Below are positions 52,783 through 60,047 of a stretch of 64,000 nt of DNA, piece by piece. Source of the stretch: Caulobacter sp. (lineage in GTDB: Bacteria > Pseudomonadota > Alphaproteobacteria > Caulobacterales > Caulobacteraceae); assembly GCF_017744445.1 (NCBI RefSeq), contig NZ_JAGIBH010000001.1:322178-386177 (forward strand). The letters are read 5' to 3'. The first letter of the stretch is position 1. Every line of letters begins with the position of its first letter. The notes below the pieces were generated by a model. The model worked only from the letters and a program-made list of their open reading frames with translations, was not told where the DNA came from and did no database searches. The position numbers and the translations under genes are program-made.

Positions 52783-53406
52783 ATGAAGACCCGTTCCCCG
52801 CGTAAACCCAAGGGCCAGGGCGCCGAGCGCCGCGAGGAGATCCTCGACGCCGCCCAGAGCCTGTTCGCCCAGAAGGGCGTCCACGCCGTCTCGACCCGCC
52901 AGATCGCCGAGATCGCCGGCATCTCGCAGCCGGCGCTCTACGCCTACTTCGCCACTAAGGACGACATCGCCGCCGAGCTGTGCGTGCGGGCCTTCGCGAT
53001 CCTGGGGCAGAAGATGGCCGCCGCACGGATCGACTACACCCCGACGCCAGAGAACTTCGAGCGCTGCCTGCGGGTCTATATCGACTTCGGCTTGGAGCAT
53101 CCCGACGCCTATCGCGTGGCCTTCATGCTCGAAAAGAGCGTCGACGGCTCGTTCCTGGAAAAGACCGGCGGCCGCCCGATGATCGCGGGCAAGGAAGTCT
53201 TCCACGTCTTCGTCGAGATGGTGAGCGAGCTGCACACCAAGGGCCTGATGGCTGGCGGCGACGTCATGGCCGCGACCCAGTCGCTGTGGGCCGGCCTGCA
53301 TGGCCTGGTCTCGCTGCTGATCGCCCGGCCGGAGTTCCCGTGGGTGGACCGCGCGCCGCTGATCGCGACCCATGTGGCCATGCTGCGGCGTGGTGCGTTG
53401 AAATAG
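52783..53406 (+). CDS. TetR-family repressor of the RND pump
   Basis: 207 residues. Helix-turn-helix about 15-62: R-R-E-E-I-L-D-A-A-Q-S-L-F-A-Q-K-G-V, S-T-R-Q-I-A-E-I-A-G-I-S-Q-P-A-L-Y-A-Y-F-A-T-K. The ligand domain (about 70-205) has V-Y-I-D-F-G-L-E-H-P-D-A-Y-R, similar to the TetR_C family with W-A-G-L-H-G-L-V-S-L-L. Divergent from the membrane-fusion gene with a shared palindromic operator, so it most likely represses the pump and itself and releases DNA on binding a pump substrate. Confidence 0.88.
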   Translation: MKTRSPRKPKGQGAERREEILDAAQSLFAQKGVHAVSTRQIAEIAGISQPALYAYFATKDDIAAELCVRAFAILGQKMAAARIDYTPTPENFERCLRVYIDFGLEHPDAYRVAFMLEKSVDGSFLEKTGGRPMIAGKEVFHVFVEMVSELHTKGLMAGGDVMAATQSLWAGLHGLVSLLIARPEFPWVDRAPLIATHVAMLRRGALK

Positions 53407-53472
53407 AGGTCCATTGAAGTAGGGGGTGGGGGCCTCTAAGTGACACCCTCGCTCTCTCGGGAAGGATCCCCC

Positions 53473-53673
53473 ATGGCCAAGCTCCTGCCGCTCCAATCGT
53501 TCAGCCTGCAGGAAACCGAGGACGGCTACCGCCTGCTGGTCTCGGCCATCGGCGGCGAGTCGATCTACGTCTCTATCACCGCCGACCAGATGGACGACAT
53601 CATCGACAGCCTCGAGAACGCCATGGGCGGCGAGGGTGAAGGCGAAGAGAACGAGGACGACGTCGAGTTCTGA
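53473..53673 (+). CDS. Small acidic protein, unknown
   Basis: 66 residues from M-A-K-L-L-P-L-Q with GGGAAGGA upstream. The first 45 residues look like a beta-strand plus helix unit (F-S-L-Q-E-T-E-D-G-Y-R-L-L-V-S-A and I-T-A-D-Q-M-D-D-I-I-D-S-L); the tail is extremely acidic (E-G-E-G-E-E-N-E-D-D-V-E-F). I do not recognise the family. Composition follows the genome, and the ribosome site supports a real gene. Convergent with the MocR-type gene, with half of a family A element between them. Confidence 0.6.
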   Translation: MAKLLPLQSFSLQETEDGYRLLVSAIGGESIYVSITADQMDDIIDSLENAMGGEGEGEENEDDVEF

Positions 53674-53678
53674 TCCCA

Positions 53679-53718
53679 GCTCTTCCATCTGGGCCCCGGC
53701 TTTCGCCGGGGAAACGGG
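53679..53718. repeat. Solo right arm of a family A element
   Basis: These 40 bases are identical to 445-484, the right arm and flank of the first family A copy, but the left arm is missing. It can still fold CCCCGGC-TTTC-GCCGGGG and sits in a 51-base convergent gap. Confidence 0.85.
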
Positions 53719-53724
53719 TTTGGG

Positions 53725-55068
53725 TTAGCGGATAAGAGTGGCCAACTCTCTCAATCCCTTGGCCAGCGTCGCGCGCTTTCCCGCCGCCCCCAGGGAAATC
53801 CGCAGTCCCTCGCCGGCTACGCCCTGCGCGCGGAACGCCTCCGCCCCCACGAGCGCCAAGCCCCGCTCGCGCGCCGCCGGCGCGGCGACAGCGCCCGGCA
53901 GCCAGACATGCAGGCTTTCCGCGCCGCCCACCGCCGCCGGCAGCAGCTCGGCCGCCACGGCCCGCCGCGCCGCGGCTTCTTCCCGCACCCCCGCCAGCAC
54001 CTGACCGGCGACGCCGTCGCGGATCCAGCTCGTCACCACGGCCGCCATCAGCGGCGCGGGCATCTGGGCGATAGCGTGCAGGGCCGCCGCGAAGCCCTCG
54101 GCGTGCCCTGGCGGCGCCACGACATAGGCCAGGCGCAGCCCCGGTGAGAGGGTCTTGGCGGTGGTGGCGACATGGAACACGCCTTCCGGCCACAGGGCGG
54201 CGAGGGCTGGCGGCGGCGTGGTCGGCAGCAGGCCGTAGGCGTCGTCCTCGACGATCGTGACGTCGGCCATCCGCGCGATGTCCAGGACCGCCTCGCGCCG
54301 CGCCAGGCCCATGGTCGCCGCCGTCGGGTTCTGGAAGGTCGGGGTGGCGCAGATCAGGCGCGGACGGTGCTGGGCGACCAACCGCGCGAGCGCTTCCGGC
54401 TCTAGTCCCTCGCCATCCAGTGGACAGGCCACGACCTTCAGGCCCCGTCGCGCGGCGGTGGCCAGCAGGCCCGGATAGGCGAAGGCCTCGGCGATGATCG
54501 TGTCGCCCGGTGTGGTCAGGTGATCCAGCAGCGCCGACAGCGCCGTCTGCGCGCCGCTGGCGACCACCACCCGCTCGGGCGCGACCTCACCCAGCACAGG
54601 GGCCAGCCAGGCCGCGCCGACCGCGCGCTGGGCCAGCGAGCCCGCGCCGGGGTGGTAGGCCATCAGGGTCGCGGGATCCGTGCGCGCCAGGATCGCGCCC
54701 GTCGTCTCGCGCAGCAGCGCCGCCAGGTTCAGTCCCGCCGGCGGGGGCGGCAGGTTCATGGAGAGGTCGACCAGGCCCGCCTCATCCTCGATCGTCCGTA
54801 AACGGATGAATGTGCCGCGACCGGTCGTACCCTCGATCAAGCCACGCTCGCGGGCCAGGGCGTAGGCGCGGGTGACGGTGGTGAAATCGATGCCGACGAT
54901 CCGCGCGACCTCGCGCTGGGCCGGGATCTGGTCACCGGCCTGCAGCTCGCCCTGCGCCACCGCGGCCTCCAGGGCCTCGGCGATCCGGCGGTAGGCGGGG
55001 CCGGAGAAGGTCTCGATGCGGCGCAACCACGCAGCAGCGGGATTCGGTGATCCCTTAGTTGTCGTCAC
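53725..55068 (-). CDS. MocR-type GntR/aminotransferase fusion regulator
   Basis: 447 residues from a GTG at 55068. A GntR winged helix (about 15-85: Y-R-R-I-A-E-A-L-E-A-A-V-A-Q-G-E-L-Q-A-G, P-A-Q-R-E-V-A, T-T-V-T-R-A-Y) joins a fold-type I aminotransferase domain with N-P-T, E-D-D-A-Y-G and the PLP lysine in T-A-K-T-L-S-P-G-L-R. MocR proteins bind PLP and regulate B6, GABA or related genes. The ATG at 55086 overlaps a TATAAT -10 and an operator, so I reject it. Divergent DUF983 gene shares the region. Target unknown. Confidence 0.85.
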   Translation of the reverse strand: MTTTKGSPNPAAAWLRRIETFSGPAYRRIAEALEAAVAQGELQAGDQIPAQREVARIVGIDFTTVTRAYALARERGLIEGTTGRGTFIRLRTIEDEAGLVDLSMNLPPPPAGLNLAALLRETTGAILARTDPATLMAYHPGAGSLAQRAVGAAWLAPVLGEVAPERVVVASGAQTALSALLDHLTTPGDTIIAEAFAYPGLLATAARRGLKVVACPLDGEGLEPEALARLVAQHRPRLICATPTFQNPTAATMGLARREAVLDIARMADVTIVEDDAYGLLPTTPPPALAALWPEGVFHVATTAKTLSPGLRLAYVVAPPGHAEGFAAALHAIAQMPAPLMAAVVTSWIRDGVAGQVLAGVREEAAARRAVAAELLPAAVGGAESLHVWLPGAVAAPAARERGLALVGAEAFRAQGVAGEGLRISLGAAGKRATLAKGLRELATLIR

Positions 55069-55078
55069 GGCTGAATTT

Positions 55079-55104
55079 CCATACATTATACGCACAATGT
55101 ATGG
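55079..55104. promoter_or_regulatory. Palindromic operator of the MocR-type gene
   Basis: Nine-base perfect arms CCATACATT (55079-55087) and AATGTATGG (55096-55104) with an eight-base spacer, as for sites of GntR dimers. Confidence 0.55.
55085..55090 (-). promoter_or_regulatory. -10 element TATAAT of the MocR-type gene
   Basis: Consensus TATAAT on the minus strand, lying inside the palindrome, with the transcription start expected near 55078, about ten bases before the GTG. No good -35 is seen. Confidence 0.5.
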
Positions 55105-55136
55105 ATCAATCCTGCGATTGTAGGAAGGGGCCACCG

Positions 55137-55547
55137 ATGGCCGACTATGAATTCTACGACTCCCCGACGCCGGTTGAGGCCGGTCTGAAGTGCTGCTGTC
55201 CCCGCTGTGGCGAGGGCAAGCTGTATGCCGGCTTCCTGAAGCTGGCGCCCAAGTGCGACCGCTGCGGGCTGGACTACAGCTTCGCCGACCCGGCCGACGG
55301 CCCGGCCTTCTTCGTGATGAGCGGCGTCGGCATCCTGATCACGGCGGTCTTCGCCTGGGTCGAGATCGTCTACCGCCCGCCGATCTGGGTGCATCTGGTG
55401 ACGATTTTCCCGGCCCTGATCCTGGGATGCCTGGGCACCCTGCGCCCCGTAAAGAGCTGGCTGGTCGCCGCCCAGTACATCAACAAGGCCGAGGAAGGCC
55501 GGTTCGAGAGCCTGGGGAAGCACGACTTCGATTCGCGGCGGCTCTAG
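55137..55547 (+). CDS. DUF983 family membrane protein
   Basis: 136 residues from M-A-D-Y-E-F-Y-D with GGAAGGGG upstream. Zinc-ribbon C-C-C-P-R-C-G-E-G-K-L-Y...C-D-R-C-G-L-D-Y (about 19-47), then D-P-A-D-G-P-A-F-F, and two membrane helices (about 58-78 and 85-103). This is the standard DUF983 plan; function unknown, sometimes near cytochrome oxidase genes, which are not present here. Divergent from the MocR-type regulator and possibly controlled by it. Confidence 0.88.
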   Translation: MADYEFYDSPTPVEAGLKCCCPRCGEGKLYAGFLKLAPKCDRCGLDYSFADPADGPAFFVMSGVGILITAVFAWVEIVYRPPIWVHLVTIFPALILGCLGTLRPVKSWLVAAQYINKAEEGRFESLGKHDFDSRRL

Positions 55548-55570
55548 CCTACTCCGACTAATCTCCCTCC

Positions 55571-55699
55571 ATCCGTCTCCCCGGCGAAGGCCGGGGCCCA
55601 GATGGATGAATGCTGGAGTGGGTTCTATGAACTCTGAGCTCTTCCCAACAGCCCCAGCGCTATGAGATCTGGGCCCCGGCTTTCGCCGGGGAAACGGGA
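55571..55699. repeat. Family A inverted-repeat element (55.6 kb copy)
   Basis: Left arm 55571-55603 (loop GAAG), right arm about 55667-55698, in the convergent gap between the DUF983 and CMD genes. Confidence 0.85.
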
Positions 55700-55716
55700 T
55701 GTGGGGGAGAGGGGGT

Positions 55717-56175
55717 TTAAACCCCCAGGCTTCCCGCCACCTGCCGCGTCGCCGCGTTCAGGCGGTTCCAGACGTTGATCGCCGAGATGCTGATCAGCAG
55801 ACCCGCCAGCGCCTTCTCGTCATAGTGCTTGGCGGCCTCGTTCCAGACGTCGTCCGGCACGGGGTCGGCCTTGTCGGCCACGCGGGTCACGGCTTCAGCG
55901 AGTGCCAGCGCCGCGCGTTCGGCGTCTGTGAAGTAGGGCGTGTCGCGCCAGCCGGCGACGGTGGCCAGGCGCTCGGGGCTCTCGCCCGACTTGGCGGCGG
56001 CGCGGGCGTGCATCTCCAGGCAGACGCCGCAGCCGTTGATCTGGCTGACGCGCAGGTGCAGCAGCTCGTGCAGGGTGTCGGGCACGCCCTCGACATGGGC
56101 GGACTTGGAGAGGGCGATCAGGGCCTTCATCGCGTCGGGCAGCAGGAAGGCGGGCTGGGTCATACGCGCTTGCAT
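55717..56175 (-). CDS. Carboxymuconolactone-decarboxylase (CMD/AhpD-like) family protein
   Basis: 152 residues (an ATG four codons in is possible). AhpD-type redox motif N-G-C-G-V-C-L-E-M-H near 48-57, where the Cys pair and His act in peroxidase-reducing members, followed by the helical CMD fold. Pairing with an ECF41-type sigma factor is the known arrangement for this group (CMD/oxidoreductase/epimerase partners). Substrate unknown. Its promoter overlaps that of the sigma gene in opposite direction. Confidence 0.88.
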   Translation of the reverse strand: MQARMTQPAFLLPDAMKALIALSKSAHVEGVPDTLHELLHLRVSQINGCGVCLEMHARAAAKSGESPERLATVAGWRDTPYFTDAERAALALAEAVTRVADKADPVPDDVWNEAAKHYDEKALAGLLISISAINVWNRLNAATRQVAGSLGV

Positions 56176-56207
56176 CGGAGCATCCTTTCAGTTCGTTTCG
56201 ACGCGCC

Positions 56208-56234
56208 GGTCACATCCGGCGATTTGCGTTCGTC
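56208..56234 (+). promoter_or_regulatory. ECF41-type promoter of the sigma factor gene
   Basis: GGTCACA (56208-56214), 16 bases, CGTC (56231-56234). The ECF41 consensus as I recall it is TGTCACA-N16-CGTC. The start should be near 56241, 30 bases before the ATG. Confidence 0.65.
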
Positions 56235-56242
56235 GAAGAGGT

Positions 56243-56269
56243 GACGGACCCCGACGGAGCGATGTGACC
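56243..56269 (-). promoter_or_regulatory. ECF41-type promoter of the CMD gene
   Basis: On the minus strand GGTCACA (56263-56269), 16 bases, CGTC (56243-56246): same boxes and same spacing as the sigma promoter, in opposite direction and overlapping it. Confidence 0.65.
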
Positions 56270-56270
56270 G

Positions 56271-57128
56271 ATGCCCGAACAAAATTTTCTCGCCGAAAAA
56301 TTCGAAGCCGATCGCGCCCGCCTGCGCGGCGTGGCCTACCGCATGCTGGGCTCGCTGCCCGAGGCCGAGGACGCCGTGCAGGAGGCCTGGCTGCGCCTGT
56401 CACGCGCCGACACCAGTGGCGTCGACAACCTGTCGGCCTGGCTGACGACAGTGACCTCGCGCGTGTGCCTGGACATGCTGCGCAGCAAGAAATCCCGCCG
56501 CGAGGACGCTATGGGCGAGGACGCGCCCGAGCCCTCGGTCAGCGCCGAGGAGGCGATCGAGCGTGAGACCATCCTGGCCGACTCGGTGGGTCTGGCCTTG
56601 CTGGTCGTGCTGCAGAGCCTGAACCCGGCCGAGCGCATCGCCTTCGTGCTGCACGACCTGTTCGACATGCCGTTCGACCAGATCGCCCCGATCGTCGACC
56701 GCACGCCCGACGCCGCCCGCCAGCTGGCCAGCCGGGCCCGTCGCCGGGTGCGGGGCGGCGAGGCGCTGGACGCCGGCCAGGTCGCGCAGAAGAGCGTGGT
56801 CGACGCCTTCCTGCTGGCCTCGCGCACCGGCGACATGGCCGGGCTGATGGCGGTGCTGGATCCGAACGTCGTGGTCCGCGCCGACATCTTCGCCGGCGGC
56901 GGCCAGACCCGCGAGCTGCGTGGCGCGGAGAAGGTCGCGAACTTCTACAACGGCCTGGCTCAGACCGCCCGCACGGCCCTGGTCGACGGCGCGATCGGCG
57001 CGGTCGTGGCCCCGCTGGGCAAGCTGTACGTCGTGCTCGATATCCGGGTCGAGAGCGGCAAGGTCGTCGAGATCTTCGCCTCGGGCGATCCCGACCGCCT
57101 GGCCTCGGTCGAGGTGTCGGCGCTCTAG
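56271..57128 (+). CDS. ECF41-type RNA polymerase sigma factor with SnoaL-like tail
   Basis: 285 residues. Sigma-2 region (about 10-75: A-Y-R-M-L-G-S-L-P-E-A-E-D-A-V-Q-E-A-W-L-R-L), linker W-L-T-T-V-T-S-R-V-C-L-D, sigma-4 (about 105-160: L-N-P-A-E-R-I-A-F-V-L-H-D...R-T-P-D-A-A-R-Q-L-A-S-R-A-R). A SnoaL-like extension (about 175-285) has G-G-G-Q and D-P-D-R-L, counterparts of the DGGGR and NPDKL motifs known for ECF41, which tune activity in place of a separate anti-sigma. No anti-sigma gene is adjacent. It should drive itself and the CMD gene. Confidence 0.9.
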   Translation: MPEQNFLAEKFEADRARLRGVAYRMLGSLPEAEDAVQEAWLRLSRADTSGVDNLSAWLTTVTSRVCLDMLRSKKSRREDAMGEDAPEPSVSAEEAIERETILADSVGLALLVVLQSLNPAERIAFVLHDLFDMPFDQIAPIVDRTPDAARQLASRARRRVRGGEALDAGQVAQKSVVDAFLLASRTGDMAGLMAVLDPNVVVRADIFAGGGQTRELRGAEKVANFYNGLAQTARTALVDGAIGAVVAPLGKLYVVLDIRVESGKVVEIFASGDPDRLASVEVSAL

Positions 57129-58234
57129 GGCAGCCAGGCGGCCAGGTCGAACAGCGTCGCCGGGGGCATCATCTGGGCGACCGCTGGCGGCTTGTCGATG
57201 AGCGTGATCGCGACATAGGTCGCGCCCGAGCGCCCACGCCCGCCTTCGGCCATCCGCAACACGACACCGTCGGCTGTCCGGCACTCGTGACGGAAGGCGT
57301 CCGAGACCAGCGGCATGCTGTCGTACCAGGCGCAGGTCTGGCCCAGGACCGTCTCCCGCGGGCGATCGAGCGGCCGTTCGCCGTCGAGGGCGACAGGCGG
57401 TCTGGCCATGATCGACACGGTGATCGGAACGCCTTCGCGGTCGATGCTGGCCTGGGCCTGGAAACCGGCGGAGGCCAGGTTGCTGGAAATGTCGCGCGCG
57501 CCGTCGGGACGCCGCGTCTCCTGGTAGCGCCAAGCCCCGCGCGCGCGGACCGTCCGGACGCCGCCGCTGTCGCTGGACAACACGACCTCCCAGCCGTCGC
57601 GAGCCGGCGTCGGCGGCGCCCAGACGATGGGATCGAGGCTGGTCGGCGGCTGGACCTCGGACGGGCTCACGGGCGAGCGGGAGACGCTGATCGCCGTAGT
57701 CGCCTGACCCAGGCTGGCGCCCGATCGGCCGACCGTGTGGCTGGACAGCTCCATGCCGTCCGCCGCGACGCAGCCTAGTCGGCGATAGGTGGGTTGGCCG
57801 CCTTCCATGCCGCGATAGACGTCCCATTCTTGGCAGGTCTCGCCGGCGACCTGCAACGTGCGGCCGGTCGGGACGCTGCGGTAGTCGGTGGTCTCGGCGA
57901 CAAGGGTCGGGCGGTTCATGCTGAAGTAGCCGGTCCCGACGTCGACGGTCAGGCCGCTGGGCCGGTGGACATAGCGGGTGCAGGTGACGTCACGGTCCAG
58001 GGTGTCGATCCTCACCCACGGGCCATGCCGGCGCACGGTCTGGCGGACGGTGCGAAGGGGGCCGGTCTCCTGCGTCGTCAGAACGACCGTGGAATCCGCC
58101 TCGCCGGGCGCGTAGACGCCCACCAGCCCAGCCAGCCGGCTAGCGTCGAGCGGGGACTTCGACGCCTGAGCCCAGGCTGCGCCGCTGACCGCCAGGGCAG
58201 AGGCCAGTACGAACGTTCCGATCCGGCGCCCCAT
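57125..58234 (-). CDS. Exported protein of unknown function
   Basis: 369 residues. Signal peptide ending A-A-W-A-Q (about 23). The mature part is rich in strands and has six cysteines (D-V-T-C-T-R, E-T-C-Q-E-W, L-G-C-V-A, Q-T-C-A-W-Y, H-E-C-R-T among them), suggesting a disulfide-bonded periplasmic protein. The two halves look loosely repeated: W-D-V-Y...C-x-x-A-D-G-M-E-L and W-Y-D-S...C-R-T-A-D-G-V-V-L. I recognise no family. Its stop overlaps that of the convergent sigma gene by four bases. Followed by the PHA-related gene on the same strand upstream. Confidence 0.75.
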   Translation of the reverse strand: MGRRIGTFVLASALAVSGAAWAQASKSPLDASRLAGLVGVYAPGEADSTVVLTTQETGPLRTVRQTVRRHGPWVRIDTLDRDVTCTRYVHRPSGLTVDVGTGYFSMNRPTLVAETTDYRSVPTGRTLQVAGETCQEWDVYRGMEGGQPTYRRLGCVAADGMELSSHTVGRSGASLGQATTAISVSRSPVSPSEVQPPTSLDPIVWAPPTPARDGWEVVLSSDSGGVRTVRARGAWRYQETRRPDGARDISSNLASAGFQAQASIDREGVPITVSIMARPPVALDGERPLDRPRETVLGQTCAWYDSMPLVSDAFRHECRTADGVVLRMAEGGRGRSGATYVAITLIDKPPAVAQMMPPATLFDLAAWLP

Positions 58235-58240
58235 CCGGCG

Positions 58241-58549
58241 CTATTTCAGCAGCAGCTGCCCGCGGCGGGTCAGCTCGTCCTTGATCTTGCCGGCCGCCAT
58301 GCCCAGCAGGCCGGGCAGGGTGATGTCGAGGCGGGCGTGGTCCTCCAGCACCTGGACGACGCCGGTGATGGTCGAGCCCATGGCCACGGCCGAGAAGTTC
58401 AGCACGTCGCCGGCCCAGCTCTGGGTGAAGCCCTTGGCGTCGCCGCCGGGGATCTGGCCAGCCAGCTGCGACAGGCCCTCTTCCAGACGACGCTTGGCCT
58501 CGGCCGCGCCCAGCTGGTGGGGGATGTTGATGCTGACGGTCTTGGCCAT
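58241..58549 (-). CDS. Polyhydroxyalkanoic acid system family protein
   Basis: 102 residues from M-A-K-T-V-S-I-N-I-P-H-Q-L-G. The sequence I-P-H-x-L-G-x-x-E-A-K-R-R-L-E followed by a beta-sheet section with F-T-Q-S-W-A-G-D-V-L-N-F-S and L-P-G-L-L-G-M-A-A-G-K-I matches the small family annotated with polyhydroxyalkanoate synthesis, of unclear function. It is six bases upstream of the exported unknown protein gene, hence likely co-transcribed. Confidence 0.8.
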   Translation of the reverse strand: MAKTVSINIPHQLGAAEAKRRLEEGLSQLAGQIPGGDAKGFTQSWAGDVLNFSAVAMGSTITGVVQVLEDHARLDITLPGLLGMAAGKIKDELTRRGQLLLK

Positions 58550-58678
58550 GGGATCCTCGTGAAGTCGCACCGTTGAAATGCGGGCGATGAAGGTCCAGTT
58601 CAATACGTCCGATTCTGGCGCATGGCCCAGCCAAGTTGGCTTCATCAGATGAGGCTTTCCTTGGAACAGGGGCGCGAC

Positions 58679-58885
58679 ATGACCGACTACGCCATCACCC
58701 AGCCGTTCACCGCCCCGCGCCGTTTCGTTCGTCCGGGCCGTCCGGGCGGCGTTCTGGGCGCCATCCACTATGCCGGCGTGCTGCTGGTCTGGGCCGTGCT
58801 GTTCCTGGTCGATCGTCCGCTGGCCCTGAAGGTGATGGCCGAGCGCCGGGCGGACTCGCCGATCCCGCGTCACTGGGGCTGGTAG
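58679..58885 (+). CDS. Small membrane protein, unknown
   Basis: 68 residues from M-T-D-Y-A-I-T-Q-P-F with AGGGG upstream. A basic N-terminal part (F-T-A-P-R-R-F-V-R-P-G-R-P) precedes one membrane helix (about 26-44, I-H-Y-A-G-V-L-L-V-W-A-V-L-F-L-V), and the C terminus is R-H-W-G-W. Family not recognised. It is 18 bases upstream of the epimerase gene and probably in the same transcript. Confidence 0.6.
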   Translation: MTDYAITQPFTAPRRFVRPGRPGGVLGAIHYAGVLLVWAVLFLVDRPLALKVMAERRADSPIPRHWGW

Positions 58886-58903
58886 GACTTCGCGAAACGC
58901 GGC

Positions 58904-59917
58904 ATGCCTGCGGGCATGTCGATCGCCGTCTCCGCCCGCCCGGTCTCGCACCTGCTGAAGGCTCCGTTCCGCATCTCGCGCGGGGTCAAGACGGCGGCCG
59001 ACGTGGTCGAGGTGATCGCGGTCGCCGACGGTCATGTCGGGCGCGGCGAGAGCGTGCCCTACGGTCGCTACGGCGAGACGGTGGAGAGCGTGCTGGCCCA
59101 GCTGGGACCGGCCCTGGCCTCGGCCGATGCCGAGGCCGCCTGCGCCGCCCTGCCGCCCGGCGCGGCCCGCAACGCGCTGGACTTGGCGCTGTGGGATCTG
59201 CGGGCGAAGAGCACCGGCGTGAGTGTCGCAGCGGCGACGGGTTTGCCAGTCCCTCAGGACTTGGTCACCGCCGTCACGGTCAGCCTCGACACGCCAGAGG
59301 CGATGGCCGCCGCCGCCCGCGCCGTCGCCGACGCGCCGCTGATCAAGATCAAGCTCTCGGCCGACGACCCCGCGGCCCGCCTGCGCGCCGTCGCGGCGGC
59401 CGCGCCGAATTCCCGCTTCATCGTCGATCCCAATGAGGGCTGGACCTTCCCCATCCTGGACGGGCTGAAGAGTCTTCTGGCCGACCTGCCGATCGCCCTG
59501 GTCGAGCAGCCGTTGCCGGCCGACGCCGACCACGCGCTCGAGGGCTGGGACCCGCCGTTCACGGTGTGCGCCGACGAGAGCGTCCATGTCGGCGGAGACC
59601 TCGCGGCGCTGCGGGGGCGCTATCAGGCGGTGAACCTGAAGTTGGACAAGACCGGCGGCCTGACCGAGGCCGTGGCGATGCTGCGGGCCGCACGGGGGCT
59701 GGGGTTCCAGGTGATGACGGGGTGCATGGTGGCGTCGTCGCTCGGCGTCGCGCCGGCGTTGCATCTGGGCGGGGCGAGTGACTTCGCCGATCTGGACGGG
59801 CCGTGGTGGCTGGCGGTGGATCATCCCGGCGGCTTGCGGGTGGAGCGCGGGCGGATCGCTGCGCCGAAGCCGGGCTTCTGGGGGGATGGCGTGGAGGCCG
59901 AAGGGCTCTGGCTGTGA
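58904..59917 (+). CDS. L-Ala-D/L-Glu (dipeptide) epimerase, enolase superfamily
   Basis: 337 residues (an ATG four codons later is possible). Enolase-superfamily barrel: K148-I-K150 base pair, metal ligands in I-V-D-P-N-E-G-W, L-V-E-Q-P and C-A-D-E-S, and second-face Lys in N-L-K-L-D-K-T-G-G, all as in Ala-Glu epimerases. These enzymes interconvert L-Ala-L-Glu and L-Ala-D-Glu in murein peptide recycling. M-T-G-C-M-V-A-S-S matches the family end. Convergent with the HxlR gene. Confidence 0.9.
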   Translation: MPAGMSIAVSARPVSHLLKAPFRISRGVKTAADVVEVIAVADGHVGRGESVPYGRYGETVESVLAQLGPALASADAEAACAALPPGAARNALDLALWDLRAKSTGVSVAAATGLPVPQDLVTAVTVSLDTPEAMAAAARAVADAPLIKIKLSADDPAARLRAVAAAAPNSRFIVDPNEGWTFPILDGLKSLLADLPIALVEQPLPADADHALEGWDPPFTVCADESVHVGGDLAALRGRYQAVNLKLDKTGGLTEAVAMLRAARGLGFQVMTGCMVASSLGVAPALHLGGASDFADLDGPWWLAVDHPGGLRVERGRIAAPKPGFWGDGVEAEGLWL

Positions 59918-59923
59918 AACCAT

Positions 59924-60046
59924 AGATCCTCCCCCGCGATGCGGGGGAGGTGGCCCAGGGGGCCGGAGGGGGCGAGCTCGGCCTCGATCCAGCTAACCCC
60001 CTCAGTCGCTCCGCGACAGCTCCCCCCGCATCGCGGGGGAGCATCT
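59924..60046. repeat. Family C inverted-repeat element (copy 2)
   Basis: Begins ATAGATCCTCCCCCGCGATG and ends CGCGGGGGAGCATCT. It fills the convergent gap and is closely similar to 8130-8250. Confidence 0.88.
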
Positions 60047-60047
60047 T

